Shown here piece by piece: positions 1 to 7,418 of a stretch of DNA of 25,399 nt. Origin of the DNA: JBMOPD01 sp049323615 (lineage in GTDB: Bacteria > Bacillota > Desulfotomaculia > Desulfotomaculales > Desulfocucumaceae); NCBI GenBank assembly GCA_049323615.1, contig JBMOPD010000089.1:1-25399 (forward strand). Direction: 5' to 3'. The position numbers and the translations under genes were made by a program. Below the pieces are notes generated by a model. The model made no database searches. It was not told the DNA's origin and saw nothing but the letters and a program-made list of their open reading frames with translations. Every line of letters begins with the position of its first letter. The first letter of the stretch is position 1.

Positions 1-158
1 ACAGGTTCCCACACTATTCTCTCATAGCGCTTTTAGTTTGTCCAGCAGGGGATTGCGAAAAAGTTTTTTCGGGTTTCTTCTTACCCTCAAGCTCATCAAA
101 GGAATTTTATGTTATGCGTCAGTTCTGACGCAGGAAATCATTTGATCCCCCTTTCAAA

Positions 159-1109
159 CTAATTGGATATTCCCTTCTGCCTCCAGTAAGAGGCAAATTC
201 ACCTGCCACCTGTTCAATTTCTTCCGGCTTCTTCAGCGCAGCCAGCCAGCGGCCGGGGATATTACCGTAGCCGTAATAGATACCCGCCAGACCGCCGGTA
301 ATACAGCCCGCCGTGTCGGTGTCCTCCCCCCTGTTCACCACATCCAGCAGCGCATCCTCAAAACTGTCGGTCCAAAGGAAGGCCTGCACCGATGCCGCCA
401 GTGTATCCAAAGCGTTCCCCCGGGGGGTGGCGGCCGGTGATCCATCCTGAATGAACCTTATTATATGCCAGAAAAACTTGGAGGGAACAATATTCATTTC
501 CCTGCAGAAGCTGTCAGTAAGATCAAGAGTCCGGCTGACCATCTGCCGCCTGGAGCCGCCGCCGGCAGCCAGGCGGGCCAAAATATTGTAAAAGATGCAG
601 CAGGTGGCGCCGTCGTGGCTGTAGTGGGTCATCATGCAGATCTCGGCCGACCATTTGGCTATCTTCTGCATGTCGTTCCAGTACCCCAGGGTCACCGGCA
701 GGGTGCGCATCAGCCCGCCGTTGCTGTCCATCTTGTTGAGGGTCAGGGCGGTCATACGGGACGCTTCTTTCCAGTTGCCTGTTTTCATGTAATTATTAAG
801 GGACTCTTTGGTGGTCTTGCCGATATCCTTTGGCCCGGACCGGTACCAGCGGATAAAATTGTGCCCGATTTCCTCCAGCGGGTACGCGGGGTTGGCTAAG
901 ATTCCCCTGGCCACATCAAGGATCATGCTGGTATCGTCGGTCCACTCACCCGGTTCCAGATTCAGCCAGCCTCCCCCCACCATTTCTCTCAGCATTCCAT
1001 ATTTATCCCTGATCTCGGCAGCAGTAAGCATTTCCACCGGTCCGCCCAGGGCATCACCTACGGCTGCCCCGAAGAATGCTCCCCTTATAAGATTTTCCAA
1101 CCCCAACAC
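159..1109 (-). CDS. ADP-ribosylglycohydrolase (DraG/ARH family)
   Basis: Likely removes ADP-ribose from protein or small-molecule targets in the cytoplasm, using a two-metal (Mg/Mn) centre. The family signatures are visible: GDALGGPVE near residues 18-26, WTDDTS at about 56-61 and GEDTDTAG at about 261-268. These carry the acidic metal ligands, and the glycine-rich GGLAGIYYG follows. The length of 316 residues is normal for a single-domain member. It is the last gene of a minus-strand run after coaE and the lytic transglycosylase, 15 bases behind the latter. The longest reading starts at a GTG that lies inside the AAAGAGGTG ribosome-binding-like sequence, so the TTG three codons later (1100) is a good alternative start. 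No dinitrogenase reductase genes are nearby, so a role in nitrogenase control is not supported. The substrate is unknown. Confidence 0.9.
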   Translation of the reverse strand: MLGLENLIRGAFFGAAVGDALGGPVEMLTAAEIRDKYGMLREMVGGGWLNLEPGEWTDDTSMILDVARGILANPAYPLEEIGHNFIRWYRSGPKDIGKTTKESLNNYMKTGNWKEASRMTALTLNKMDSNGGLMRTLPVTLGYWNDMQKIAKWSAEICMMTHYSHDGATCCIFYNILARLAAGGGSRRQMVSRTLDLTDSFCREMNIVPSKFFWHIIRFIQDGSPAATPRGNALDTLAASVQAFLWTDSFEDALLDVVNRGEDTDTAGCITGGLAGIYYGYGNIPGRWLAALKKPEEIEQVAGEFASYWRQKGISN

Positions 1110-1124
1110 CTCTTTACCCAGTAG

Positions 1125-1715
1125 TTATTTTTTATGGTCGAATGTTGAAACATAAAGATACTTGTAGGCTTGCTGGTAAAAAAGAACCTTGCGGATAAAC
1201 TGACGCGTTTCCGGGAATGGAATCCGGTCTATGCTGCTCTGTTCCCCGGTCCAATTCTGCCCCAGCCACTTGTTGACGTTACCCCGGCCGGCGTTATAGG
1301 CCGCCAGCATCAGGACAGTATCACCGTTATATTCTCTGTACAGTTCGGAAATATACCACGCGCCTATTTTTATGTTATACTCCGGATTGAACAGCAAATC
1401 CGGGTCGTAGCCCTCCAGGCCCCTTTTGCCGGCCACCCACTTGCCTGTTTCCGGCATAATCTGCATCAGGCCCCGGGCCCCCTTGGGCGAAACCGCCCGG
1501 GGATTGAAATTGCTTTCGGTTTTAACGATAGCCGCCAACAGGTAGCCGTCCAGTCCCGCGCCCGCCGCCTCTTTGAAAATTACCTGGCGGTAGGAAATGG
1601 GGAGGAGAAAACGGCCGATATTTCCGGCATTAATAAAAAGAAGGATTAGCAGTAATACTATTATGATCCTACCGGCTTTAAAGCTTCTTCTGCGTTTAGA
1701 GGGCAAAAAAATCAC
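1125..1715 (-). CDS. membrane-anchored lytic transglycosylase (SLT domain)
   Basis: Cleaves the glycan strands of peptidoglycan outside the membrane, giving anhydro-muramyl ends. A basic N-terminus (KRRRSFKAGR) is followed by one hydrophobic segment at about residues 17-30, which reads as a signal anchor. The Slt/MltE-type catalytic domain follows: TESNFNP with catalytic Glu67, then GARGLMQIMPETG, a conserved NIKIGAWY block and LAAYNAGRGNV. At 196 residues it is a short, single-domain enzyme. Its ATG overlaps the coaE stop by four bases (ATGA), so the two are translationally coupled. coaE next to an SLT gene is an arrangement I know from Clostridia. Family assignment is secure; the physiological role (growth or sporulation wall remodelling) is not shown. 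Confidence 0.93.
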   Translation of the reverse strand: MIFLPSKRRRSFKAGRIIIVLLLILLFINAGNIGRFLLPISYRQVIFKEAAGAGLDGYLLAAIVKTESNFNPRAVSPKGARGLMQIMPETGKWVAGKRGLEGYDPDLLFNPEYNIKIGAWYISELYREYNGDTVLMLAAYNAGRGNVNKWLGQNWTGEQSSIDRIPFPETRQFIRKVLFYQQAYKYLYVSTFDHKK

Positions 1716-2320
1716 TCCGTGGCATTGGCCGTTATTTCGCGCCAGATGGCGTCAACCTGCCGGATTGTTTGAACAACGGCACCGCTGTTGTCTATTACCC
1801 TGTCGGCGTATTTGCACTTCTCCTCCTGGGGCATCTGGGCGTTTATGCGCTTTACGACTTCCTCTTCCGACAGTCCGCTCCTGGCCATGACCCTTTTCAC
1901 CTGGGCATTGCGGTCCACTGTAACCACCCAGATTTCATCCATCATCCGGTGCATGCCGGATTCAATCAGGAGAGGCACCTCCACCACCAGAACCGGGGCG
2001 CTTCCACGGCCCTCCCGGTAATCCGAAATCCGTTCGGCCACCACCCTTTTGACCTCCGGGTGGACAATGGCTTCAAGCCTGACACGCGCCTCCGGGTTTG
2101 CAAAGACGATGGCAGCCATCCTGGCCCGGTCCAGTTCACCTTTTTCGTCAATTATCCCGGCGCCGAACTCCCTGACTATCCTTTCCAGCCCCGGGGTCCC
2201 GGGGGCCACCACATACCTGGCCACCCGGTCGGTATCGATGACTTCCGCCCCCAGCTCCGCAAGGCGGCCTGAAACAGTGCTTTTTCCGCTGCCGATATTT
2301 CCGGTAAGACCTATTATCAT
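1712..2320 (-). CDS. coaE: dephospho-CoA kinase
   Basis: Catalyses the last step of coenzyme A synthesis, ATP-dependent phosphorylation of the 3'-hydroxyl of dephospho-CoA, in the cytoplasm. The P-loop GNIGSGKST is at residues 7-15, followed by the CoaE blocks EVIDTDRVAR, HPEVK and VVEVPLLIESGM. Length is 202 residues, typical for the family. I chose the ATG at 2320 because it gives MIIGLTGNIG directly at the start of the fold and has a GGAG about 10 bases upstream. A longer reading to 2431 adds 37 residues with no family similarity. It is the first gene of the coaE-SLT-ADP-ribosylglycohydrolase run and is divergent from the gene at 2492. Confidence 0.95.
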   Translation of the reverse strand: MIIGLTGNIGSGKSTVSGRLAELGAEVIDTDRVARYVVAPGTPGLERIVREFGAGIIDEKGELDRARMAAIVFANPEARVRLEAIVHPEVKRVVAERISDYREGRGSAPVLVVEVPLLIESGMHRMMDEIWVVTVDRNAQVKRVMARSGLSEEEVVKRINAQMPQEEKCKYADRVIDNSGAVVQTIRQVDAIWREITANATE

Positions 2321-2491
2321 AAATAAACATCTCCAACTGTCAAATTCGTTGTCCGGTTCCCTGATCCCTTCAATCAGGTTTTTATTGTATGTGTTCAAAA
2401 ACTCATGTAAAGTTATATTAGGACAAGGCAATAATTATGAAATAATTTTCAATCTCGGCCAGGATCCAAAATCATTTGGGAGGGTGTTACT

Positions 2492-3295
2492 TTGATCAGC
2501 CTGAGTAAAACGATATTCAGTGTACCCCCGCAAATACGCCAGAGATTGTTTTCCGGAGAGTACAAAAGGACGGGAGGGGTAATAAGGAACGCTGATTCGG
2601 GAAACATTGCCTACCTGTTGGTAAACAGGCTGGACGAAGAAAAAGTAGGTTCCAGCATCAGTATTTCCATCCCGGAAATAATGGACAGCACCCTGAGATA
2701 TCTCACCGCCGGGCAAATGAGAAAACAGCTGGAACACGTTGAAAGGGAACTGGACACCCAGAACATACAGATTAAACCGGAAGACCTGTCCTTGATTAAC
2801 GATACCATCGACCTCATCCACATGAAGGACATTTCAGCCCGACAGCTGAGGGAAACCACCGGCAAAATGCTGGATCTTTACAACAGGTACCGGGATATAT
2901 TTTTAAAATACCTGAAGGACCTGGACAGGCTAAAAGATCTGCAAAGTTTTCCGTTTATCAAGATACTCCTCCTGATAGCGGTGGACACAGCAAAGCTCTG
3001 CATGCAGTCCAAAGGCTATGTGGAAGCCGGGGAGTGGATCCGCAAGGTCTACGGCGACATCATCGAGGCCATGAAAGCATACTGCATCTTAAACAGCAGA
3101 ACAGACGCCGACCACGCCCATTATATGAAAATTTCCAGGTACCTCCCCAAGGAGTTTATCAGCGAGCTGAAGGAAGTTATCACCAGCCCTCCCGACAAGC
3201 CTAAATACAAGTTTCCACCCATGGAAGTAATTTATCTGTGGAACTGCCTGGAATACCTGGAAGGATACCTTTTGGAACTGGAGCACATGGCGTGA
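2492..3295 (+). CDS. uncharacterised helical protein
   Basis: I do not recognise this protein. It has 267 residues, is rich in charged and leucine residues, and shows long predicted helices from about residue 75 onwards, without a signal peptide, clear membrane span or metal motif. The first 60 residues look more mixed (SVPPQIRQRLFSGEYKRTGG, then a strand-rich part). The TTG start is supported by a strong GGGAGGG site seven bases upstream (2478-2484). A perfect intrinsic terminator follows 30 bases after the stop, so this is a monocistronic unit. It is divergent from coaE across about 170 bases. An adaptor or regulatory role is possible, but no function can be given. Confidence 0.8.
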   Translation: MISLSKTIFSVPPQIRQRLFSGEYKRTGGVIRNADSGNIAYLLVNRLDEEKVGSSISISIPEIMDSTLRYLTAGQMRKQLEHVERELDTQNIQIKPEDLSLINDTIDLIHMKDISARQLRETTGKMLDLYNRYRDIFLKYLKDLDRLKDLQSFPFIKILLLIAVDTAKLCMQSKGYVEAGEWIRKVYGDIIEAMKAYCILNSRTDADHAHYMKISRYLPKEFISELKEVITSPPDKPKYKFPPMEVIYLWNCLEYLEGYLLELEHMA

Positions 3296-3324
3296 CTTAT
3301 ATGCCTTTCCTTAATTATATTACA

Positions 3325-3357
3325 GGGGCTGTTGATACTCCATCAACAGCCCCTTTT
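3325..3357 (+). terminator. intrinsic terminator of the 2492-3295 gene
   Basis: A perfect 12-bp stem, GGGGCTGTTGAT (3325-3336) with ATCAACAGCCCC (3342-3353), five-base loop, then TTTT. It ends the plus-strand gene 30 bases upstream. Confidence 0.93.
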
Positions 3358-3457
3358 GCCTGTTTGTCCATAGCGGGTATTTAAATCGTTCCGGGAAAAG
3401 TTGTGAAGATCCATCACGTACCCGGTGGCCCGGTCGGTCCTGTCAAGGGATTATAAA

Positions 3458-3787
3458 TCAATACCCCCGCAGTTCCTCCATGTCCATGGTTTTGGCCACC
3501 TGCCCACCCCTGATGGCCTCCTCGTACCTGCTTCGATCCAGTTCCTCCCCCAGCAGAAAGGACGTATCGACCCCGCAGGTGTCCGCCAGCAGGGCAAGTG
3601 AGTCCCAGTCGGGGTAAAACTCTCCCCTTTCCAGTTTTTTCACCCACTTGACGGTCTCCCCTATTTTTGCGGCCAGCATCTTCTGAGTGAACTCCCTGCC
3701 GCTCCTCCTGCCACGCACGGCCCTTGCCTCACGCACCCTGGCGCCCAGCGTTTTCAGGTCGTTCATCCATTCCATGCCCCCAGTCAT
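3458..3787 (-). CDS. XRE-family helix-turn-helix regulator
   Basis: Probable DNA-binding repressor. The helix-turn-helix spans about residues 33-65: FTQKMLAAKIGETVKWVKKLERG, then the XRE ending PDWDSLALLADTCGVDTSFLLG. The protein is 109 residues and has a short acidic C-terminal tail without a ligand domain. The ATG at 3787 has no clear ribosome site. Internal ATGs at 3775 and 3766 follow a GGGGG stretch and may be the true start, which would remove four or seven residues. It lies 84 bases downstream of the HD-GYP gene on the same strand and may be co-transcribed with it. Fold assignment is secure; the target operator is not known. Confidence 0.85.
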   Translation of the reverse strand: MTGGMEWMNDLKTLGARVREARAVRGRRSGREFTQKMLAAKIGETVKWVKKLERGEFYPDWDSLALLADTCGVDTSFLLGEELDRSRYEEAIRGGQVAKTMDMEELRGY

Positions 3788-3871
3788 GTTTTAGTTCAGT
3801 CAAAACCGTTTCCAATAGCTTTCCTCAAAAATGAAGCAAATATGAAAGCTTCCATTGTCTCTTGTATTCCT

Positions 3872-5383
3872 CTACCGTTTATCCATCCCGTCCTCAATTT
3901 TCTCCCATACCCTGCTGTTTTTGAACAGATCGAACAGGTCCGCATCCAGCTTGCCGTCCTTGACCATAAACTCCAGAATGCGCAGGGCTTCTTCCACCGG
4001 TACGGCCTTCTTGTAAGGGCGGTCGGCGGCGGTGAGGGCGTCGTACACATCCACCAGGGCCAGTATCCTGGCCTCCAGCGGTATCCGGTCACCGGCCAGA
4101 CCCGCCGGGTAACCCTTGCCGTCCAGATATTCGTGGTGCATGGCGGAAAAAACAGGCACCAGGGCATATTTCCTGATGAAGGGTATCTTTTCAAGCATCC
4201 TGGCCGTGATGGCCACGTGCTCCTCCATCACCCGGCGCTCGTCGTCGGTAAGGGTTCCCTTCCTGACGGTCAGTGCCTTTAATTCCTCCGGGGTTAATAA
4301 AGGCTGTTCCCGGCCGTCTATGTCCCGGTATTTAATAGAAGCAATTTCGGCCAGCCGGCCGGCCAGTTCGTCATCGATAAATGTGGCCGGATTGTTGCAT
4401 TTCACCACCAGTTCCCGGGCCCTGAGAATATCCTCCAACTGCTCCCGGTAACCGGCCTCCGCCTCTGCCAATTCAGAGAAGGCCCCATTCTCCAAAAGAC
4501 GCGACTTTTTCCGGTAGAGTTCGGCCGTCCTGGCCTGATAGGCGTAATCAAATCTCTGCAGTACCAGGTCAAGCCTGCTTTCCAGCCGGGTGGCCTTGTT
4601 CATCACCTCAAGGGGCGTGGCCACCTTTCCTATGTCGTGCAGCCACCCGGCCATTACCAGCTGCTGCAGCCTTTCATCACTAAATTTTTTATCTTGCCAT
4701 ATCTCCAGGCCGGATTGGTTGACGGCCCGGGCCAGCTGGCCGGCCAGCAAGGCCACCCTCCTGGAGTGGTTTGCGTTGTATGGCGTGCGGGCATCAATGG
4801 CGGTGGTAATCATCTGGACGAAGGAATGGAAGAGCTGCTCGATGTCGTTTACCAGCTTGGCGTTGGTGATGGCTATGGCGGCCTGGGAGGCCAGGGATTC
4901 GATCACTTTCTGGTAGTGGGGGGCAAAGGGCACCACCGTCCTGTTGCCGGCGTCCATGGAGTTTATCAGCTGCAGCACCCCGATGATCTCCGATTCGTGG
5001 TTTTCCATGGGCACCACCAGCATGGATCTGGTCCGGTAGCCGGTGATTTTGTCATACTGGCGGGGCCCGGAAAAATCAAAGCCCTCAGCGTTGTAGACAT
5101 CCGTAATATTTACCGACTTCCGGGTCAGGGCCACGTAAGCCGAGACATTTTCCTTAACCAGCTTGACCGGCGGGATGTTGATGGTCTCACCTTGGCCGCC
5201 CTGATAGGTGTTCATGGTCCTGTTTTGCAGTATTTTAAAGACCAGCCTGTCCTGCTCGCACAGGTACAGGGTGCCGGCATCGGCATTGGTGATTCTGCGG
5301 GCTTCGGTAAGGATCATCTCCAGCAGCCGGTTGTGGTCTTTTTCGGCAGACAGGGCAATCCCGATGTTGAGAAGATTTTCCAT
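3872..5383 (-). CDS. GAF domain / HD-GYP cyclic-dinucleotide phosphodiesterase
   Basis: A cytoplasmic signalling enzyme likely to hydrolyse cyclic di-GMP or a related dinucleotide. Residues about 15-170 form a GAF sensor (ITNADAGTLYL, the RSMLVVPM strand, IGVLQLIN). The HD-GYP domain follows: NHSRR at 205-209, HDIGK with HD at 249-250, then HHEYLDGKGYP from about 416 and VDVYDALTAADRPYK. Between HDIGK and HHE is a charged helical stretch of over 100 residues, longer than in minimal HD-GYP domains. The metal ligands and GYP motif are intact, so it should be active. I start at ATG 5383, where GAF similarity begins. A TTG at 5470 would add 29 hydrophobic residues with no family match; neither start has a good ribosome site. 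No GGDEF domain is seen nearby. Confidence 0.92.
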   Translation of the reverse strand: MENLLNIGIALSAEKDHNRLLEMILTEARRITNADAGTLYLCEQDRLVFKILQNRTMNTYQGGQGETINIPPVKLVKENVSAYVALTRKSVNITDVYNAEGFDFSGPRQYDKITGYRTRSMLVVPMENHESEIIGVLQLINSMDAGNRTVVPFAPHYQKVIESLASQAAIAITNAKLVNDIEQLFHSFVQMITTAIDARTPYNANHSRRVALLAGQLARAVNQSGLEIWQDKKFSDERLQQLVMAGWLHDIGKVATPLEVMNKATRLESRLDLVLQRFDYAYQARTAELYRKKSRLLENGAFSELAEAEAGYREQLEDILRARELVVKCNNPATFIDDELAGRLAEIASIKYRDIDGREQPLLTPEELKALTVRKGTLTDDERRVMEEHVAITARMLEKIPFIRKYALVPVFSAMHHEYLDGKGYPAGLAGDRIPLEARILALVDVYDALTAADRPYKKAVPVEEALRILEFMVKDGKLDADLFDLFKNSRVWEKIEDGMDKR

Positions 5384-5587
5384 AAGACTGAAGGGGTTTG
5401 AGGTCCCGGTTTGAGAAATGTTCAATAATATCACCAGCTTAAAAAAATATGGCAAAAATGTTTTTGACAAAAAATGCTAAAATCCTGTCTCAGACCGTCA
5501 AAAAAATAACCGGCTCCCCACCGGCTGGCTGTTAATCAGTCTCAATCGGGTTAACCGGCTTATTCTGCAAATCTTTTTCAAAAGGAG

Positions 5588-5995
5588 CTACCTTTCCCCC
5601 ACTATTCTCTTGCCCGCCGACCAGTCCAGCCATTCCTGGGAATAGCACACCGGGCAGGGGGCTAAGTGGCTCTTTATTCTATCCCATTCCTGGGTAAAAA
5701 CCTTTATTTCCCCGCTATCATTGCAGCGCTGGCAGGAAGCCGCCTCCTCCACCGCCGGAAACAGCGCCTGGGTGTTGCTGACCAGTTCCATCTTTATATT
5801 TTCAATTTTTGCCTTCTTGTGGCCCGGCATTTTATTTTTCCCCCCGATTTTTTTGAAGACGTTGCCACAGGAAAGACAGCGCACGTTTATCTTGGCTACA
5901 CTGCCAATCATTGTACAGCCGCAGGACCAGATTTCCAGATTGTCGCCGGACCTGTCCAAAGCCCTGTCGGATTTAACTTCAGCGCCGGTAAGCAT
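5588..5995 (-). CDS. small cysteine-rich zinc-ribbon-like protein
   Basis: Not recognised as a named family. The 135-residue protein has cysteine pairs characteristic of zinc ribbons: CGC and CLSCG in the N-terminal half, CQRC and CPVC in the C-terminal half. Basic KKIGGKNKMPGHKKAK lies between them. It has no signal peptide or membrane span, so it is probably cytosolic and metal-binding; nucleic-acid binding is a guess. The ATG at 5995 is preferred because GGGGTGTG stands a few bases upstream; a GTG at 6004 would add three residues. It precedes the HD-GYP gene on the same strand, about 200 bases away. Function unknown. Confidence 0.75.
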   Translation of the reverse strand: MLTGAEVKSDRALDRSGDNLEIWSCGCTMIGSVAKINVRCLSCGNVFKKIGGKNKMPGHKKAKIENIKMELVSNTQALFPAVEEAASCQRCNDSGEIKVFTQEWDRIKSHLAPCPVCYSQEWLDWSAGKRIVGER

Positions 5996-6450
5996 CTCTA
6001 TCACACCCCGCTTACATTATATCGGACATACTATATATAGACATAATAACATGAATAAGACCATAATAATAGTAATTTCGATCCAAAAACCAACATTTTT
6101 TTGGCAGTTTTTTCTTAAGCCGGCCCCACCGGCCTGCTTAAATATTTAAGGGCCGGGATGCAACACACCCGGCCCTGCAGTTAAGAACTTTTCTATTTAT
6201 TGAATAAAAGCCCTGCTGAAAAAAGGATAACAACTGTTAACGAAGAACTGATTTTAATTATTTAAGACATATGAAGGGGGATAAACTGATGCCGGATACA
6301 CCCAAAGGATAGACAGGATCGGGATCGATGAATTCAAGAAGGCTGTACTGCTATAAAAACTTGGTCATATGGTGAAGGTTTTTGTGAAATATTATCGAAT
6401 TTCTCAGGAAATGTTATGAACCAGCTGCCAAAAGGAGGTGCCGTCTACAG
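5996..6450. other. non-coding region with overlapping hairpins between divergent genes
   Basis: This 455-base stretch holds no convincing gene. It contains three overlapping inverted repeats. Hairpin A is 6115-6125 with 6131-6141 (11 bp, one mismatch, loop CCACC). Hairpin B is 6129-6143 with 6144-6156, centred on the 14-base palindrome CTTAAATATTTAAG, with a two-base bulge. Hairpin C is 6150-6157 with 6168-6175 (GGGCCGGG/CCCGGCCC). B shares bases with both A and C. None is followed by a clean T run on the plus strand. A seven-codon open frame with a GGGGG site upstream sits at 6289-6312. The rest is AT-rich without a promoter that I would call. Confidence 0.5.
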
Positions 6451-7053
6451 ATGGAATGCAAAAGCACCCGGGCCAAGAAATGCGCTTTTTTAGGGGGACC
6501 CGGAACAGGTAAAACCACTTTAATCAAGCAACTGGATGTTGATTACAGCATGGCCGGGTATATTTCCTCCATCTGCCCGGACTTTGCCCGCACATATATT
6601 ATCCGCTACGGCCCCCCCGAGACTATTTTTGAACAGTTCCTCCTTTATGAAGGCCAGAAGCAGCAGGAAGAAGAACTGTCATACTGTGACATCATCTTCT
6701 GCGATAACGCCACCATACTGAGCTATGTTTACGGCCTGATGCTGTGTGATTTCAAGAATCCCCAGCAGGTATACGCCCTGATGAAGCTTTACGAGTGGGC
6801 CATGAAAGATATTTCAGGCTATGAGCTGTTTTATGTGCCCAGGGAATTTGCCCTTCATCCGGACGGGGTGATCTACCAGAACGAGGAAATGGCCGCCCAG
6901 GTGGACCAGAAGATTAAAAATTTCCTGGATATAATGAATGTCCCTTATACTATAGTAAAAGGGGACATGGACACCAGGATAAAAATTGTCAAGGATACAA
7001 TAGGATTTGTGCCGAAAAGGGAGTGCAAATTCACCCCCCAGGAGGAGAAATAA
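6451..7053 (+). CDS. P-loop NTPase of the AAA_28 / NadR kinase-like type
   Basis: The 200-residue protein resembles the ribosylnicotinamide-kinase part of NadR, which phosphorylates nicotinamide riboside. Visible are the Walker A GGPGTGKTT (15-23), the PDFARTYI block (about 43-50) in the place of the YAREYI-type motif, the EGQKQQEEEL helix and the Walker B-like strand DIIFCDNATI (80-89). There is no N-terminal HTH or NMN adenylyltransferase domain. Ribosome site AAGGAGGTG is 10 bases upstream of ATG. The C-terminus has a charged tail (KRECKFTPQEEK). It is a stand-alone unit with non-coding DNA on both sides. Nicotinamide riboside kinase is a reasonable guess; other small-molecule kinases or NTP sensors with this fold are possible. 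Confidence 0.75.
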   Translation: MECKSTRAKKCAFLGGPGTGKTTLIKQLDVDYSMAGYISSICPDFARTYIIRYGPPETIFEQFLLYEGQKQQEEELSYCDIIFCDNATILSYVYGLMLCDFKNPQQVYALMKLYEWAMKDISGYELFYVPREFALHPDGVIYQNEEMAAQVDQKIKNFLDIMNVPYTIVKGDMDTRIKIVKDTIGFVPKRECKFTPQEEK

Positions 7054-7192
7054 GCTCACCGGCTGGTAGAACCGGTCAGAATCCGGAATCCAGACCTCCA
7101 TGCCGCAATAGAGATATTGATCACATCAAAAAGCGTGCCGGATAACACCCCCGCTGAAAAAATTATTTTTACAAAATGTAGTGAAAAACTTA

Positions 7193-7221
7193 TTGTTATT
7201 TTTCACAAGCGTTAGTATAAT
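7193..7221 (+). promoter_or_regulatory. strong sigma-A-type promoter
   Basis: TTGTTA (7193-7198), 17-base spacer, TATAAT (7216-7221). It lies about 200 bases upstream of the transposase-derived gene and its transporters and gives a long leader. Confidence 0.75.
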
Positions 7222-7418
7222 ATTTCTCAAAGACCATGGTGACAAACGTACCGCACTGTTCCGGCGGCCGGAGAGGCACAGACGGCGCCTCCCCGGTGCC
7301 AGAAAACCGGGCTTGACAGAAAAATTTTTCACCGTGGGCCTGGTATTACCGGTAAAAAAGTCACCCGACAAAGTTATCAGGGAAGGTGGTGACAAAATAC
7401 CACCGGGGAAGGGAGGTC
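7222..7418 (+). promoter_or_regulatory. long structured 5' leader of the transporter operon
   Basis: No gene is seen here. Near its 3' end GTCACC (7360-7365) can pair with GGTGAC (7388-7393), or GGTGGT (7385-7390) can pair with ACCACC (7399-7404). These two pairings share bases and cannot form together, and the second ends just before the GGGAGG ribosome site at 7411-7416. A 12-base palindrome GAAAAATTTTTC is at 7319-7330, and GC-rich inverted repeats lie at about 7264-7312. It does not match a riboswitch class that I can recognise. Confidence 0.4.

Noticed and set aside
115..132. Perfect hairpin TGCGTCAG/CTGACGCA after the ADP-ribosylglycohydrolase gene as a terminator
   Set aside because: The loop is only two bases and no T run follows on the minus strand; it may be another element, but I cannot assign it.
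4637..5401. 254-codon plus-strand frame opposite the HD-GYP gene
   Set aside because: Shadow of a confident gene, with His/Gly-rich unlikely composition and no ribosome site.
7222..7418. Cyclic di-GMP or other known riboswitch in the transporter leader
   Set aside because: The conserved core sequences of the classes that I can recall are not present; only generic alternative pairings are seen.
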